Shown here: positions 50,027 to 56,964 of the stretch, piece by piece
Position numbering within the stretch: the first letter of the stretch is position 1
Layout: each line of letters starts with the position of its first letter
Assembly (NCBI RefSeq): GCF_003236295.1
Contig: NZ_POTW01000034.1
Span: 1-57,929, forward strand
Direction of reading: 5' to 3'
DNA from: Jiangella anatolica
Lineage (GTDB): Bacteria; Actinomycetota; Actinomycetes; Jiangellales; Jiangellaceae
DNA length: 57,929 nt
Made by a program: the position numbers and the translations under genes
The notes under the pieces: model-generated
Databases searched by the model: none
What the model was told of the DNA's origin: nothing
The model's input: the letters and a program-made list of their open reading frames with translations, nothing else

Positions 50027-52032
50027 TGAACACCTCGACTCCGGCCGTCGACGTCGTACCGCCCACCCGCCAATGGGGTCCGGCGGCGGCCGGGGTCGCC
50101 CTGGTCACGCTGGTCGTGGCGCTCCTGCTCGGCGGCGGCACGACGCCGGGCATCCCCGGCCTCGGCGACCCCGGCGCCGTCACCCAATGGGGGCTGCCGG
50201 TCGCCCGGGCCGTGCTCGACGGCGCCGGCGCGGTCACCGTCGGGCTGCTCGGCCTGGCGGTCGTGCTGCCGACGCGCAAGGGCCAGCTCGGTAGCGACGC
50301 GCTGCACGCGCTGCGGGCGGCGTCGCTGTCGGCGCTGGTGCTCGCCGTCGCCGCGGCCGTCGTCCACCTGCTGACGCTGTCCGACCTGGTCGGGCGGCCG
50401 CTGCCGGACGCGCTGGCCGGCGACTCGTTCGTCTCCTACACGTCGACGGTCGAGCAGGGGCGCGCGTACGCGGCGATGGTGGTGCTGGCGCTGGCGCTCG
50501 TCCCGGCGGCGCGGCTGACGCTCGGCCAGGGCGGCGCGATCGCGCTCCTCTGCCTCGGCGTCGCGGCGCTGGTCCCGCTCAGCCTCATCGGGCACTCGTC
50601 GTCCGGCGACTACCACCACTCGGCGCGGGTGTCCCTCCTCGTGCACCTGATCGGCATGGCGGTGTGGGTCGGCGGGCTGATCGCGGTGTCCTGGTACGCC
50701 GGACGGCGCGGGCGGGAGCTGCCACGGGTGGCGCGCGCCTTCTCCGCCGTCGCGCTGGGCTGCTTCGTCATGGTGGCGGCCAGCGGCGTGCTGAACGCGT
50801 GGGTGCGGCTGGCGTCGCTGTCAGAGGTGTTCACGTCGTCGTACGGGCTGATCCTGCTGGCGAAGGTGGTGGCGCTGGTCGCGCTGGGCTGGCTCGGCTG
50901 GCGGCACCGGACCCGCACCCTGCCGCAGCTGGACGCCGGCCGTCCGGGCGCGTTCCGGCGGCTGGCGATCGGCGAGATCGTCATCATGGCCGCCGCCATC
51001 GGCCTGGCCGTCGCGCTCAGCCGCACCGAGCCGCCCGGTCCGACGATCCCGGAGGTCCGCACCGTGGTGCGGGAGCTGATCGGATTCCCGGTCCCGCCGG
51101 AGCTCAGCCCGGGCCGCATCGTCACCGAGTACTACCCGGACGCGATGTTCGCGCTCGGCGTCCTCGCCGCCCTGCTGCTCTACCTCGGCGGCGTCTGGCG
51201 GCTGCGTCGCCGCGGCGACTCCTGGCCCGTCGGGCGGACCATCGCCTGGCTGGCGGGCCTGGCCACCGTCGCGTTCGTCGGGCTGTCCGGCCTGCAGACC
51301 TACGGCATGGTGATGCTGTCGGTGCACATGGTCCAGCACATGATCCTCATGATGGTGAGCCCGATCCTGCTGGTCCTCGGCGGTCCGATCACGCTCGCCC
51401 TGCGCGCGCTGAAGCCGGCCCGGCGCGGCCAGCTCGGCCCCCGCGAGGCCATCACGGCCGCCGTCAACAGCCCGGTCGCCCAGGTGCTGACGCACCCGCT
51501 GGTGGCGCTGGCGCTGTTCGTGTCCGGCTCGTTCACGGTGTACTTCACCGGCCTGTTCGAGTCGGCGATGCGGTCGCACACCGGCCACATGCTGATGAGC
51601 GCCCACTTCCTCGTCGTCGGGTACCTGTTCTTCGAGATGCTCATCGGCATCGACCCGCTGCCCAAGCGACCGCCGTTCCCCGCCCGCGTCGTGCTGCAGC
51701 TGCTGGCGATGTCCTTCCACGCCGTCTTCGGACTGGCCCTCATGGAGTCGTCGCGCCTCATCGCCGGCGACTACTACCGCGAGATCGCCGTCGAGATGCC
51801 ATGGCTGCCCGACCCGCTGGACGACCAGATCCTGGCCGGGCAGATCACGTGGGGCTTCGGCGAGGTGCCCGGGCTGCTGGTCATCGGCGTGCTTTTCGTC
51901 CAGTGGTACCGCTCCGACGAACGCGAGGCGCGCCGCTTCGACCGTCGCGAAGGCGAGGACGAGGCCGAGCGCGAGGCCTACAACGCCTACCTCGCCGAGC
52001 TCGACGAGCGGTCCCGCCGCGAGAAGACCTGA
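50026..52032 (+). CDS. CopD-CtaG fusion copper membrane protein
   Basis: The 668-residue polytopic protein fuses two copper modules. The N-terminal half (about residues 20-330) resembles CopD (HSSSGDYHHSARVSLLVHLIGMAVWVGGL). The C-terminal half (about 370-630) resembles the caa3-type cytochrome oxidase assembly protein CtaG (YGMVMLSVHMVQHMILMMVSPILLVLGGP, SHTGHMLMSAHFLVVGYLFFEMLIGIDPLP, MSFHAVFGL). Many His and Met residues could bind copper. Copper import and delivery to oxidase is the likely job. It is last in the copper operon. Confidence 0.9.
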   Translation: MNTSTPAVDVVPPTRQWGPAAAGVALVTLVVALLLGGGTTPGIPGLGDPGAVTQWGLPVARAVLDGAGAVTVGLLGLAVVLPTRKGQLGSDALHALRAASLSALVLAVAAAVVHLLTLSDLVGRPLPDALAGDSFVSYTSTVEQGRAYAAMVVLALALVPAARLTLGQGGAIALLCLGVAALVPLSLIGHSSSGDYHHSARVSLLVHLIGMAVWVGGLIAVSWYAGRRGRELPRVARAFSAVALGCFVMVAASGVLNAWVRLASLSEVFTSSYGLILLAKVVALVALGWLGWRHRTRTLPQLDAGRPGAFRRLAIGEIVIMAAAIGLAVALSRTEPPGPTIPEVRTVVRELIGFPVPPELSPGRIVTEYYPDAMFALGVLAALLLYLGGVWRLRRRGDSWPVGRTIAWLAGLATVAFVGLSGLQTYGMVMLSVHMVQHMILMMVSPILLVLGGPITLALRALKPARRGQLGPREAITAAVNSPVAQVLTHPLVALALFVSGSFTVYFTGLFESAMRSHTGHMLMSAHFLVVGYLFFEMLIGIDPLPKRPPFPARVVLQLLAMSFHAVFGLALMESSRLIAGDYYREIAVEMPWLPDPLDDQILAGQITWGFGEVPGLLVIGVLFVQWYRSDEREARRFDRREGEDEAEREAYNAYLAELDERSRREKT

Positions 52033-52073
52033 GCGCCGGCGGAGGCGATTTCGCCCGGCGCGGAGGTGTCGGC

Positions 52074-52079
52074 TAAACT
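52074..52079 (+). promoter_or_regulatory. -10 element of the tRNA-Phe promoter
   Basis: TAAACT fits the -10 consensus and stands 17 bp before the tRNA-Phe gene. A matching -35 is not clear. Confidence 0.4.
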
Positions 52080-52095
52080 CGTCCCGCCAACGCAA

Positions 52096-52168
52096 GGACA
52101 GGTAGCTCAGTTGGAAGAGCGTCCGCCTGAAAAGCGGAAGGTCGGCGGATCGAACCCGCCCCTGTCCA
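52096..52168 (+). tRNA. tRNA-Phe (anticodon GAA)
   Basis: The 73-nt gene has acceptor GGACAGG/CCTGTCC, D-arm GCTC-AGTTGGAA-GAGC, anticodon stem TCCGC/GCGGA with loop CTGAAAA, and T-arm GGCGG-ATCGAAC-CCGCC. Position 54 is A instead of the nearly universal T. CCA is not encoded. It follows the copper operon. Confidence 0.93.
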
Positions 52169-52175
52169 CCCCTTC

Positions 52176-52200
52176 ACCAGCGAGGATGTCTCCCGCTGGT
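52176..52200 (+). terminator. Hairpin after tRNA-Phe
   Basis: ACCAGCG (52176-52182) and CGCTGGT (52194-52200) form a perfect 7-bp stem with an 11-base loop. There is no T run, so termination is plausible but weakly supported. Confidence 0.45.
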
Positions 52201-52347
52201 TGACCGTGAGAGACCGGATCCGACCGGGGATCGCGGTTCGAAGGTGCACGTATGGTGCGCGACGGGTCCCCCTGCCACCGATGAGTCTTCGTCGCCCGCG
52301 TGGTCTGCCGTCTGTCGAGGTTCGATCTCACAGAAGGATGACGTGAC

Positions 52348-52689
52348 ATGCCGCTGGACCTGTTCGCCGGGATCTACGTCCGTGACTATGCCGCCGTGCA
52401 GTCTTGGTATGTGCGGCTTCTCGGTTCCGAGCCGGCCTTCCTTGCTACCGAGACTGAAGCCGTGTGGCAGCTTGCCGAGCACCGCTGGCTCTACATCAAG
52501 GAGAACGGCGAGCACGGCGGGCACGCCGTACTTGCGATCATGGTCGACGACCTGGACGCCCAGGTCGCGCAGATCGCCGAACGTGGCATCGAGCCCGCGG
52601 CCTGGGAGGAGTATGGGCAGGACACCCGCAAGGCGGTCTATCACGACCCCGAAGGCAACGAGGTCGGCTTCGGCGTGATCCCGAACTGA
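52348..52689 (+). CDS. Small VOC family protein
   Basis: The 113-residue protein is a single VOC unit (DLFAGIYVRDYAAVQSWYVRLLG, then HRWLYIKENGEHGG, and AVYHDPEGNEVGFGVI with the metal-binding Glu/His motif). GAAGGATGAC lies ahead of the ATG. Third codon positions are less GC-rich than in flanking genes (GACTATGCC, CTTGCTACC). It sits between tRNA-Phe and a truncated GntR gene, so local insertion or rearrangement is likely. Confidence 0.85.
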   Translation: MPLDLFAGIYVRDYAAVQSWYVRLLGSEPAFLATETEAVWQLAEHRWLYIKENGEHGGHAVLAIMVDDLDAQVAQIAERGIEPAAWEEYGQDTRKAVYHDPEGNEVGFGVIPN

Positions 52690-52819
52690 CCAGCGCGGCG
52701 GGCCCGGACGGCAGCTTCTCGCCGGGCGCGTACGTGTGGGTCAAGATCGCCGCACGCAGGGCGTTCGCTACCTGGATGTCCGACGCGGGGCCGCAACCCG
52801 AGGTCATGCCCGCGGTCAC
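52690..52819 (-). pseudogene. 5' fragment of a GntR-family regulator gene
   Basis: Read on the minus strand, the segment encodes SDIQVANALRAAILTH, then TYAPGEKLPSGPAAL, which matches the start of a GntR winged helix. The homology stops after this and no C-terminal effector domain follows. The frame runs on into unrelated sequence over the VOC gene. It appears to be a remnant left by a rearrangement. Confidence 0.6.
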
Positions 52820-52840
52820 CCTCCCGTAGGGTCCTGGTCC

Positions 52841-53407
52841 GTGAAGCAGAGTCTCAAGAGGACCCTCGTCCTCCTTCCGATCTCCCTTCTCCTGCTCGCC
52901 GCTTGCGGAGACGACGACGGCGGAACAGGCAGCGACGACAGCGCATCGCCCCAGGCGCCGGCATCCGAGGCCGCGCCGAGCGACGACGCCGGCAGCGACG
53001 ACGACTCGGCGGGCGCGCTCGACCAGAGCACCGACCTGTGCAGCCTGGTGAGCGAGGAGACGCTCGCGGCGTCCGACCTGACCGCGGCCGACGGGTCGCA
53101 GCGGGACCGGGCCGGCCTGCCGGCCTGCGTGTGGGACAGCCTCGATCGGACGATCGCCGTCGCGGTCGACTTCGCCTACGCCCTCGGCCCGATCGAAGAG
53201 GGTGGCATGGAGGTCGAGGAGATCAACGGGCGCCCCGTCCAGGTCGCCTACGACTCCGAGATGACCTGCTTCTACAGCTTCACCGTCGACGACCAGACCA
53301 AGGTGGACGTCATCGTCGAGGACCTCGGCGACCCCACGGTGACTCCAGGTGAGCCGTGCGACGCCGGGCGCGCCGCGCTCGACGACGTCATGGAGAAGAC
53401 GGGCTGA
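52841..53407 (+). CDS. DUF3558-like lipoprotein
   Basis: This 188-residue product has a lipoprotein signal peptide (KRTLVLLPISLLLLAACG), an Asp/Ser-rich linker and a globular domain with STDLCSLVSEETLAAS, PACVWDS, MTCFYSF and EPCDAGRAALDDVM. Paired cysteines suggest disulfides outside the cell. Start GTG at 52841 gives the positive n-region of the signal peptide. Family members are cell-surface proteins of unknown role. Confidence 0.82.
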   Translation: MKQSLKRTLVLLPISLLLLAACGDDDGGTGSDDSASPQAPASEAAPSDDAGSDDDSAGALDQSTDLCSLVSEETLAASDLTAADGSQRDRAGLPACVWDSLDRTIAVAVDFAYALGPIEEGGMEVEEINGRPVQVAYDSEMTCFYSFTVDDQTKVDVIVEDLGDPTVTPGEPCDAGRAALDDVMEKTG

Positions 53408-53500
53408 CGCGTGCGGCCGGGCCGACAGGACGAGGCTGTCCGCCGCGTGATGGGCGGATCTCGGCGCTCGCTCATGGCGACTCCGTCGTGTCGGCCGGCC

Positions 53501-53683
53501 TCACATCCCTCGATCGCGACGCCACAGCAGGCAGGCCATCCCGACCGCGAGCGCCACGATCGCGCCGATCACCGCGTCCAGCGTCTCGTCACCCCGGCCG
53601 TGCGCGCGAAGCCACGGAATCACGCCCGCGCTCGCGATGCCGATGCCGATGCAGCTGAATCCGAACCAGCGCAACCAGTACAT
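53501..53683 (-). CDS. Small two-helix membrane protein
   Basis: The 60-residue reading frame (MYWLRWFGFSCIGIGIASAG, then DAVIGAIVALAVGMACLLW) codes for two transmembrane helices and a basic end. No family is known to me. It is 28 bp upstream, in the reverse direction, of a larger membrane protein gene and may belong with it. Confidence 0.5.
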   Translation of the reverse strand: MYWLRWFGFSCIGIGIASAGVIPWLRAHGRGDETLDAVIGAIVALAVGMACLLWRRDRGM

Positions 53684-53711
53684 CGATCCTCCCCGATCCC
53701 AGGCACAGCGG

Positions 53712-54164
53712 TCAGCCGCTGCGGGGCCGCTTCCTCCGGCTGCGCCACCACAGCGGCAGGGCGCCGGGCTCGTCCCGCGCCGCGGGTGGGACGGCGATCC
53801 GCGGGCGGTTGAACAGCACGACGCCGGCCGTGATCGCCAGCATCGCCACGAAGCCGGCGCCGAGCCAGACGGTGAGCCGGCCGGCCGCCCGGCTCGCGGA
53901 CCCGGACAGAGCGTCCTCGAGCAGACTCGCCACGAGGCCGAGCTGCAACAACGCCAGCGCGGCGACGCACCCCGGTAGCGAACGGATGTCTGCGGTGCCC
54001 AGCGCGTTGCCGAACCGCGCCCACCGCCGCCCGGGCTTCGTCGTGGTCCGCCGGTCGGGCCGCTCGCGCCACATCTTGATCGTCAGGACGAGCCCGAACA
54101 CCACCAGCGGCGTGAGCAGGACGGTCACCACCAGCGCGCCCACATCGACGCCGCCGTCACTCAT
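53712..54164 (-). CDS. Membrane protein of unknown function
   Basis: The 150-residue product has three helices (VGALVVTVLLTPLVVFGLVL, LPGCVAALALLQLGLVASLL, LTVWLGAGFVAMLAITAGVV) and a basic C-terminal tail. I recognise no domain. Its ATG overlaps the dehalogenase-like gene's stop by eight bases, so they are probably cotranscribed. Confidence 0.6.
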   Translation of the reverse strand: MSDGGVDVGALVVTVLLTPLVVFGLVLTIKMWRERPDRRTTTKPGRRWARFGNALGTADIRSLPGCVAALALLQLGLVASLLEDALSGSASRAAGRLTVWLGAGFVAMLAITAGVVLFNRPRIAVPPAARDEPGALPLWWRSRRKRPRSG

Positions 54165-55071
54165 CGGTCGCACCGTCCTCGGTGGCGACCCGTGCACCGG
54201 CCAGGAAGTCGAGCAGGGCGCGGGCCAGCTCCTCCGGGGCCTCCTCGGCCACGTGGTGGCCGGAGTCGACGGTGCCGGCCCGGACGTCGCCGGCCCAGGG
54301 ACGCCAGACGGCGAGTGCGTCGCCGTACAGCGACTCCATGTCGTCGCGAGACGACCAGAGGACAAGGACGGGGCAGTCGATGCGCCGGCCGGCCGCGCGG
54401 TCGGCGTCGTCATGAGCGCGGTCGACGCCAAGGCCGGCGCGGTAGTCCTCGAGCATGGCGCGCACGGTCGCCGGGTCGTGGATCGCGCGGTGGAAGTCGG
54501 CGAAGTTGGCGGTGCCCATCCGCTCGGGCGTGTTGGCACCGCCGGCGACCCCGACGTCGTACCAGGCGTCCGGGTCGGCGCCGATCGCTCGCTCCGGACG
54601 CTCCGGCTGGGCGAAGAAGAACCAGTGGTACCAGGCCTGAGCGAACCGCGCGTCGCAGCGGGCGAGGGCCTCGCCGATGGGCACGCAGTCGAGCACGGCG
54701 AGTGCCGTGACCACATCCGGGTGATCCAGCGCGAGCCGGTAGGCGACGTAGCTCCCGCGGTCGTGGCCCACGACGGCGAATCGGTCGTGTCCGAGCGCCC
54801 GCATGAGCTCGACGCCGTCGGCGGCCATGGCCCGCTTCGACTGCTGCACGTGGTCTGGCTGCGGCGGCGGGGCCGTGGACTCGCCGTAGCCGCGGAGGTC
54901 CGGGCAGACGACGGTATGCCGCTCGGCCAGCAGCGGCGCTACCCGATGCCACGTGGTGTGCGTGCGCGGATGGCCGTGCAGCAGCAGCACCGGCGGGCCG
55001 CTGCCGCCGTGACGGACCCGCAGCTCCGCCTCACTCGTGCGCACCGGCTCCAGCCGGAAGCCGTCGAACAT
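54157..55071 (-). CDS. Alpha/beta hydrolase, haloacetate-dehalogenase-like
   Basis: This 304-residue protein follows the fluoroacetate dehalogenase pattern: LLLHGHPRTHTTWHRV, DLRGYGES, an Asp nucleophile in VGHDRGSYVAYRLALDHPD, YHWFFFAQPE, IGADPDAWYD, and a late catalytic His in VDSGHH. In known enzymes the nucleophile motif reads DRGxR, with two Arg residues binding the carboxylate. Here the second Arg is Tyr. A haloacid substrate is thus uncertain. Confidence 0.82.
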   Translation of the reverse strand: MFDGFRLEPVRTSEAELRVRHGGSGPPVLLLHGHPRTHTTWHRVAPLLAERHTVVCPDLRGYGESTAPPPQPDHVQQSKRAMAADGVELMRALGHDRFAVVGHDRGSYVAYRLALDHPDVVTALAVLDCVPIGEALARCDARFAQAWYHWFFFAQPERPERAIGADPDAWYDVGVAGGANTPERMGTANFADFHRAIHDPATVRAMLEDYRAGLGVDRAHDDADRAAGRRIDCPVLVLWSSRDDMESLYGDALAVWRPWAGDVRAGTVDSGHHVAEEAPEELARALLDFLAGARVATEDGATDE

Positions 55072-55159
55072 GGCAGGTACTTAGCCACCAGGCATCCCCG
55101 GCAAACAGGGAGCCGGCGAAGGCCGGGCTCTGCGCCCGTCGTGGCCGCCTTCATCGCCG

Positions 55160-55702
55160 CTATCGTCGCCGCCGTCGCCATGGTCGTCGCCGAACGCTGG
55201 CGTGGGCGCTCGCCGAGTCCGCTTCCGAGCTGAAGAAGGCCGTCCAATGCGCGGCGACGAACGCGTCGATCCGCTCGTCCGCGGGCTCGTCGGCCTCGAG
55301 GCCGTACAGCCGGGAGTCGAGCTCGTTGAGAATCCGGCCTTCGGGATCTTCCAGCTCCATACCGCCCAGAATGCGTTCGCGCTCGTCGATGTCCGTCGGA
55401 TACGGATCGCCGATGGTCCGGCAGGCGGCGTGGATCAGCGCCGCCCAGGCCGGGCCGAGCACGTGGGCGCCCGCCATCGCGTCCAAGGCGTGGTCGCCAC
55501 CCGAGTATCGGAAGTACACATCGAAGCCCCCGCTGTTGACCTCGGTGCGGAGCAGGTTGAGCGCCAGCACCGTCCGCTGCTCAGGAGTCATGTGCTCGAC
55601 CGCACCATGGTCGGATATGACCGCTCTCCACAGGTGGTCGAAGACGTACCACCCGGCGCCGGTCCGGTCGGGCGGCGCCGACTGTCGTAGGTCGCGGCTC
55701 AT
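55160..55702 (-). CDS. DMP19/DUF4375 family protein
   Basis: The 180-residue protein has the family core around RTEVNSGGFDVYFRYSGGDHALDA (seen as VNSGGFDVYF and SGGDHALDA, about residues 60-80) and a WYVFDHLW segment near the N-terminus. Homologues are small acidic, possibly DNA-mimic-like or inhibitory, proteins. The last 15 residues are Arg-rich and low in complexity; the C-terminal boundary may differ. ATG at 55702 is chosen over an upstream frame. Confidence 0.68.
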   Translation of the reverse strand: MSRDLRQSAPPDRTGAGWYVFDHLWRAVISDHGAVEHMTPEQRTVLALNLLRTEVNSGGFDVYFRYSGGDHALDAMAGAHVLGPAWAALIHAACRTIGDPYPTDIDERERILGGMELEDPEGRILNELDSRLYGLEADEPADERIDAFVAAHWTAFFSSEADSASAHASVRRRPWRRRRR

Positions 55703-55829
55703 GCCACCATCCTGCCCAACCCCTCGGACACCAGCTCGACGTGGGGTGCGACGGCTGGGCAGGCCCGAGGTCCCCGAGGACCTGCGTGCTCCTTGACTTC
55801 GAGCGCGCTCGAAGTCGTTGCGTCGCGCC

Positions 55830-56123
55830 ATGCACTATCGGCCCCTCGGCGGCACCGGCATCGACGTCAGCCCCTACTGCCTTGGCCCCATGATGTTCGG
55901 CGCGGCCGGCAACCCGATCACGACAGCGCCCGCATCATCGACGCCGAGTTGGACCGCGGGATCAACTTCGTCGACACCGCGGACATGTACTCGGCCGGGG
56001 AGTCCGAGGAGATCGCCGGGGACCGACGCCTACCACCCCGACGGCGCATGGACGCCGGTCTCGCTGTCCGACCCGGCCCGCAGGCGCCGTCCGATCGGGA
56101 ACGCAACGTCGCCTGAACTGTGA
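55830..56123 (+). pseudogene. Aldo/keto reductase remnant with frameshift and internal deletion
   Basis: The frame at 55830 encodes MHYRPLGGTGIDVSPYCLGP followed by MMFGAAGNP, a normal aldo/keto reductase N-terminus. About one base is missing near 55914, after which the next frame gives ARIIDAELDRGINFVDTADM, then YSAGESEEI. From about 56022 the first frame resumes with AYHPDGAWTPVSLSDPARRRRP, similar to the C-terminal end of these enzymes. Some 250 middle residues are gone. Confidence 0.72.
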
Positions 56124-56550
56124 CGGCCGGGCGCGAGAACAGCATTGCCACGTCACAAGGGCGACCGCGCGGCCCGCGGAGAATTGAACGCCGGACTCTC
56201 GCACACATAGGCCGAATGGCCATCAGAAGAATGATGTTCGAGAAAAGAAAGCAACCGTCGAAAGTTGCGGACACGGGCGGCATCGGGAAACCCGCCGCCC
56301 GTGTCGACGCCTGGCGGCTCCTGCGATGCGACGGTACGCCCACACCCCACCCGGGGCTGACTCCATCGCACTCGCGACGCCGACCCGATCTCGTGTGATC
56401 CTGAGCAACAGGTCACACGACTTCTAGTTACGCGTTACCGCGCAGCCCCCGCCACAGGCCTGGCCCGCCGCCTACGGGCCCAGCCTTGACTTCCCCGTTG
56501 CACCGCCCCCGCTCGGCAAGTCGAGCGTATGGTGGGACGATTCTCACCCC
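56124..56550. other. Non-coding, AT-richer intergenic stretch
   Basis: I see no supported gene in these 427 bases. A patch near 56225-56260 (AGAATGATGTTCGAGAAAAG) is much richer in A and T than the rest of the window. Besides a hairpin at 56391-56420 it holds short inverted repeats (GGCC-GAAT-GGCC; GCAAC...GTTGC). It may be debris related to the aldo/keto reductase remnant. Confidence 0.5.
56391..56420. terminator. Hairpin between the reductase remnant and bldC
   Basis: TCGTGTGATCCTG-AGCAA-CAGGTCACACGA is a 12-bp stem with a single bulged T and a five-base loop. It may terminate the bldC transcript, 130 bp downstream of its stop, or a transcript from the left. A T run is lacking. Confidence 0.5.
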
Positions 56551-56772
56551 TTAGAGCTCGCCGACTTCGACGCGCTCCACTGCGGACCCTTGCCCGTTGA
56601 GCAGCGCACGCACCTCGGACTCGCGGTACCGCCGGTGGCCACCGAGCGTCCGGATCGACGTGAGCTTGCCGGCCTTGGCCCACCGGGTCACCGTCTTCGG
56701 ATCCACCCGGAACATGGCCGCCACCTCGGCAGGAGTGAGGAGGGGCTCGGCGTCTTGTGTCCTGGTCGCCAT
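56551..56772 (-). CDS. bldC: BldC-type MerR-like developmental regulator
   Basis: The 73-residue protein reads EPLLTPAEVAAMFRVDPK and TVTRWAKAGKLTSIRTLGGH, near-identical to Streptomyces BldC (68 residues), a small MerR-like winged helix that binds direct repeats and delays sporulation. ATG at 56772 has AGGAGG five bases ahead; a longer upstream form lacks a better site. It stands alone between the remnant and the drug exporter. Likely targets are elsewhere. Confidence 0.95.
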   Translation of the reverse strand: MATRTQDAEPLLTPAEVAAMFRVDPKTVTRWAKAGKLTSIRTLGGHRRYRESEVRALLNGQGSAVERVEVGEL

Positions 56773-56794
56773 CGTCACCTCCTTAGATCCCATA

Positions 56795-56810
56795 GCGGGA
56801 GGTTTCCCGC
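56795..56810. promoter_or_regulatory. Inverted repeat in the bldC leader
   Basis: GCGGGA-GGTT-TCCCGC is a perfect 6-bp stem with a four-base loop, about 22 bp upstream of the bldC ATG. It could be a regulatory hairpin in the leader. Confidence 0.4.
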
Positions 56811-56964
56811 CACACCGGATATTCCACCTTGTCGACCCCCAGGAACGACACCGACCGTACGGCTCGACCGAAGCCAGCCATTCGGCTGATGTCCACCCAG
56901 GGTGTCTCTAGCCTACGTAAGGTTCACGTAAGCCGCGAACCGACCCAAGTCGTGCGGGCCGGCC

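Noticed and set aside
52096-52168. tRNA-Phe as an attachment site of an integrated element
   Set aside because: I looked for a second copy of the tRNA 3' end in the window and saw none, and there is no integrase gene. Only the weaker idea of past rearrangement is kept.
56153-56416. A possible small gene or tRNA-like fragment in the AT-richer gap
   Set aside because: The frame lacks domains and codon bias, and the GAATTGAAC segment does not fold into a T-arm with complementary stems.
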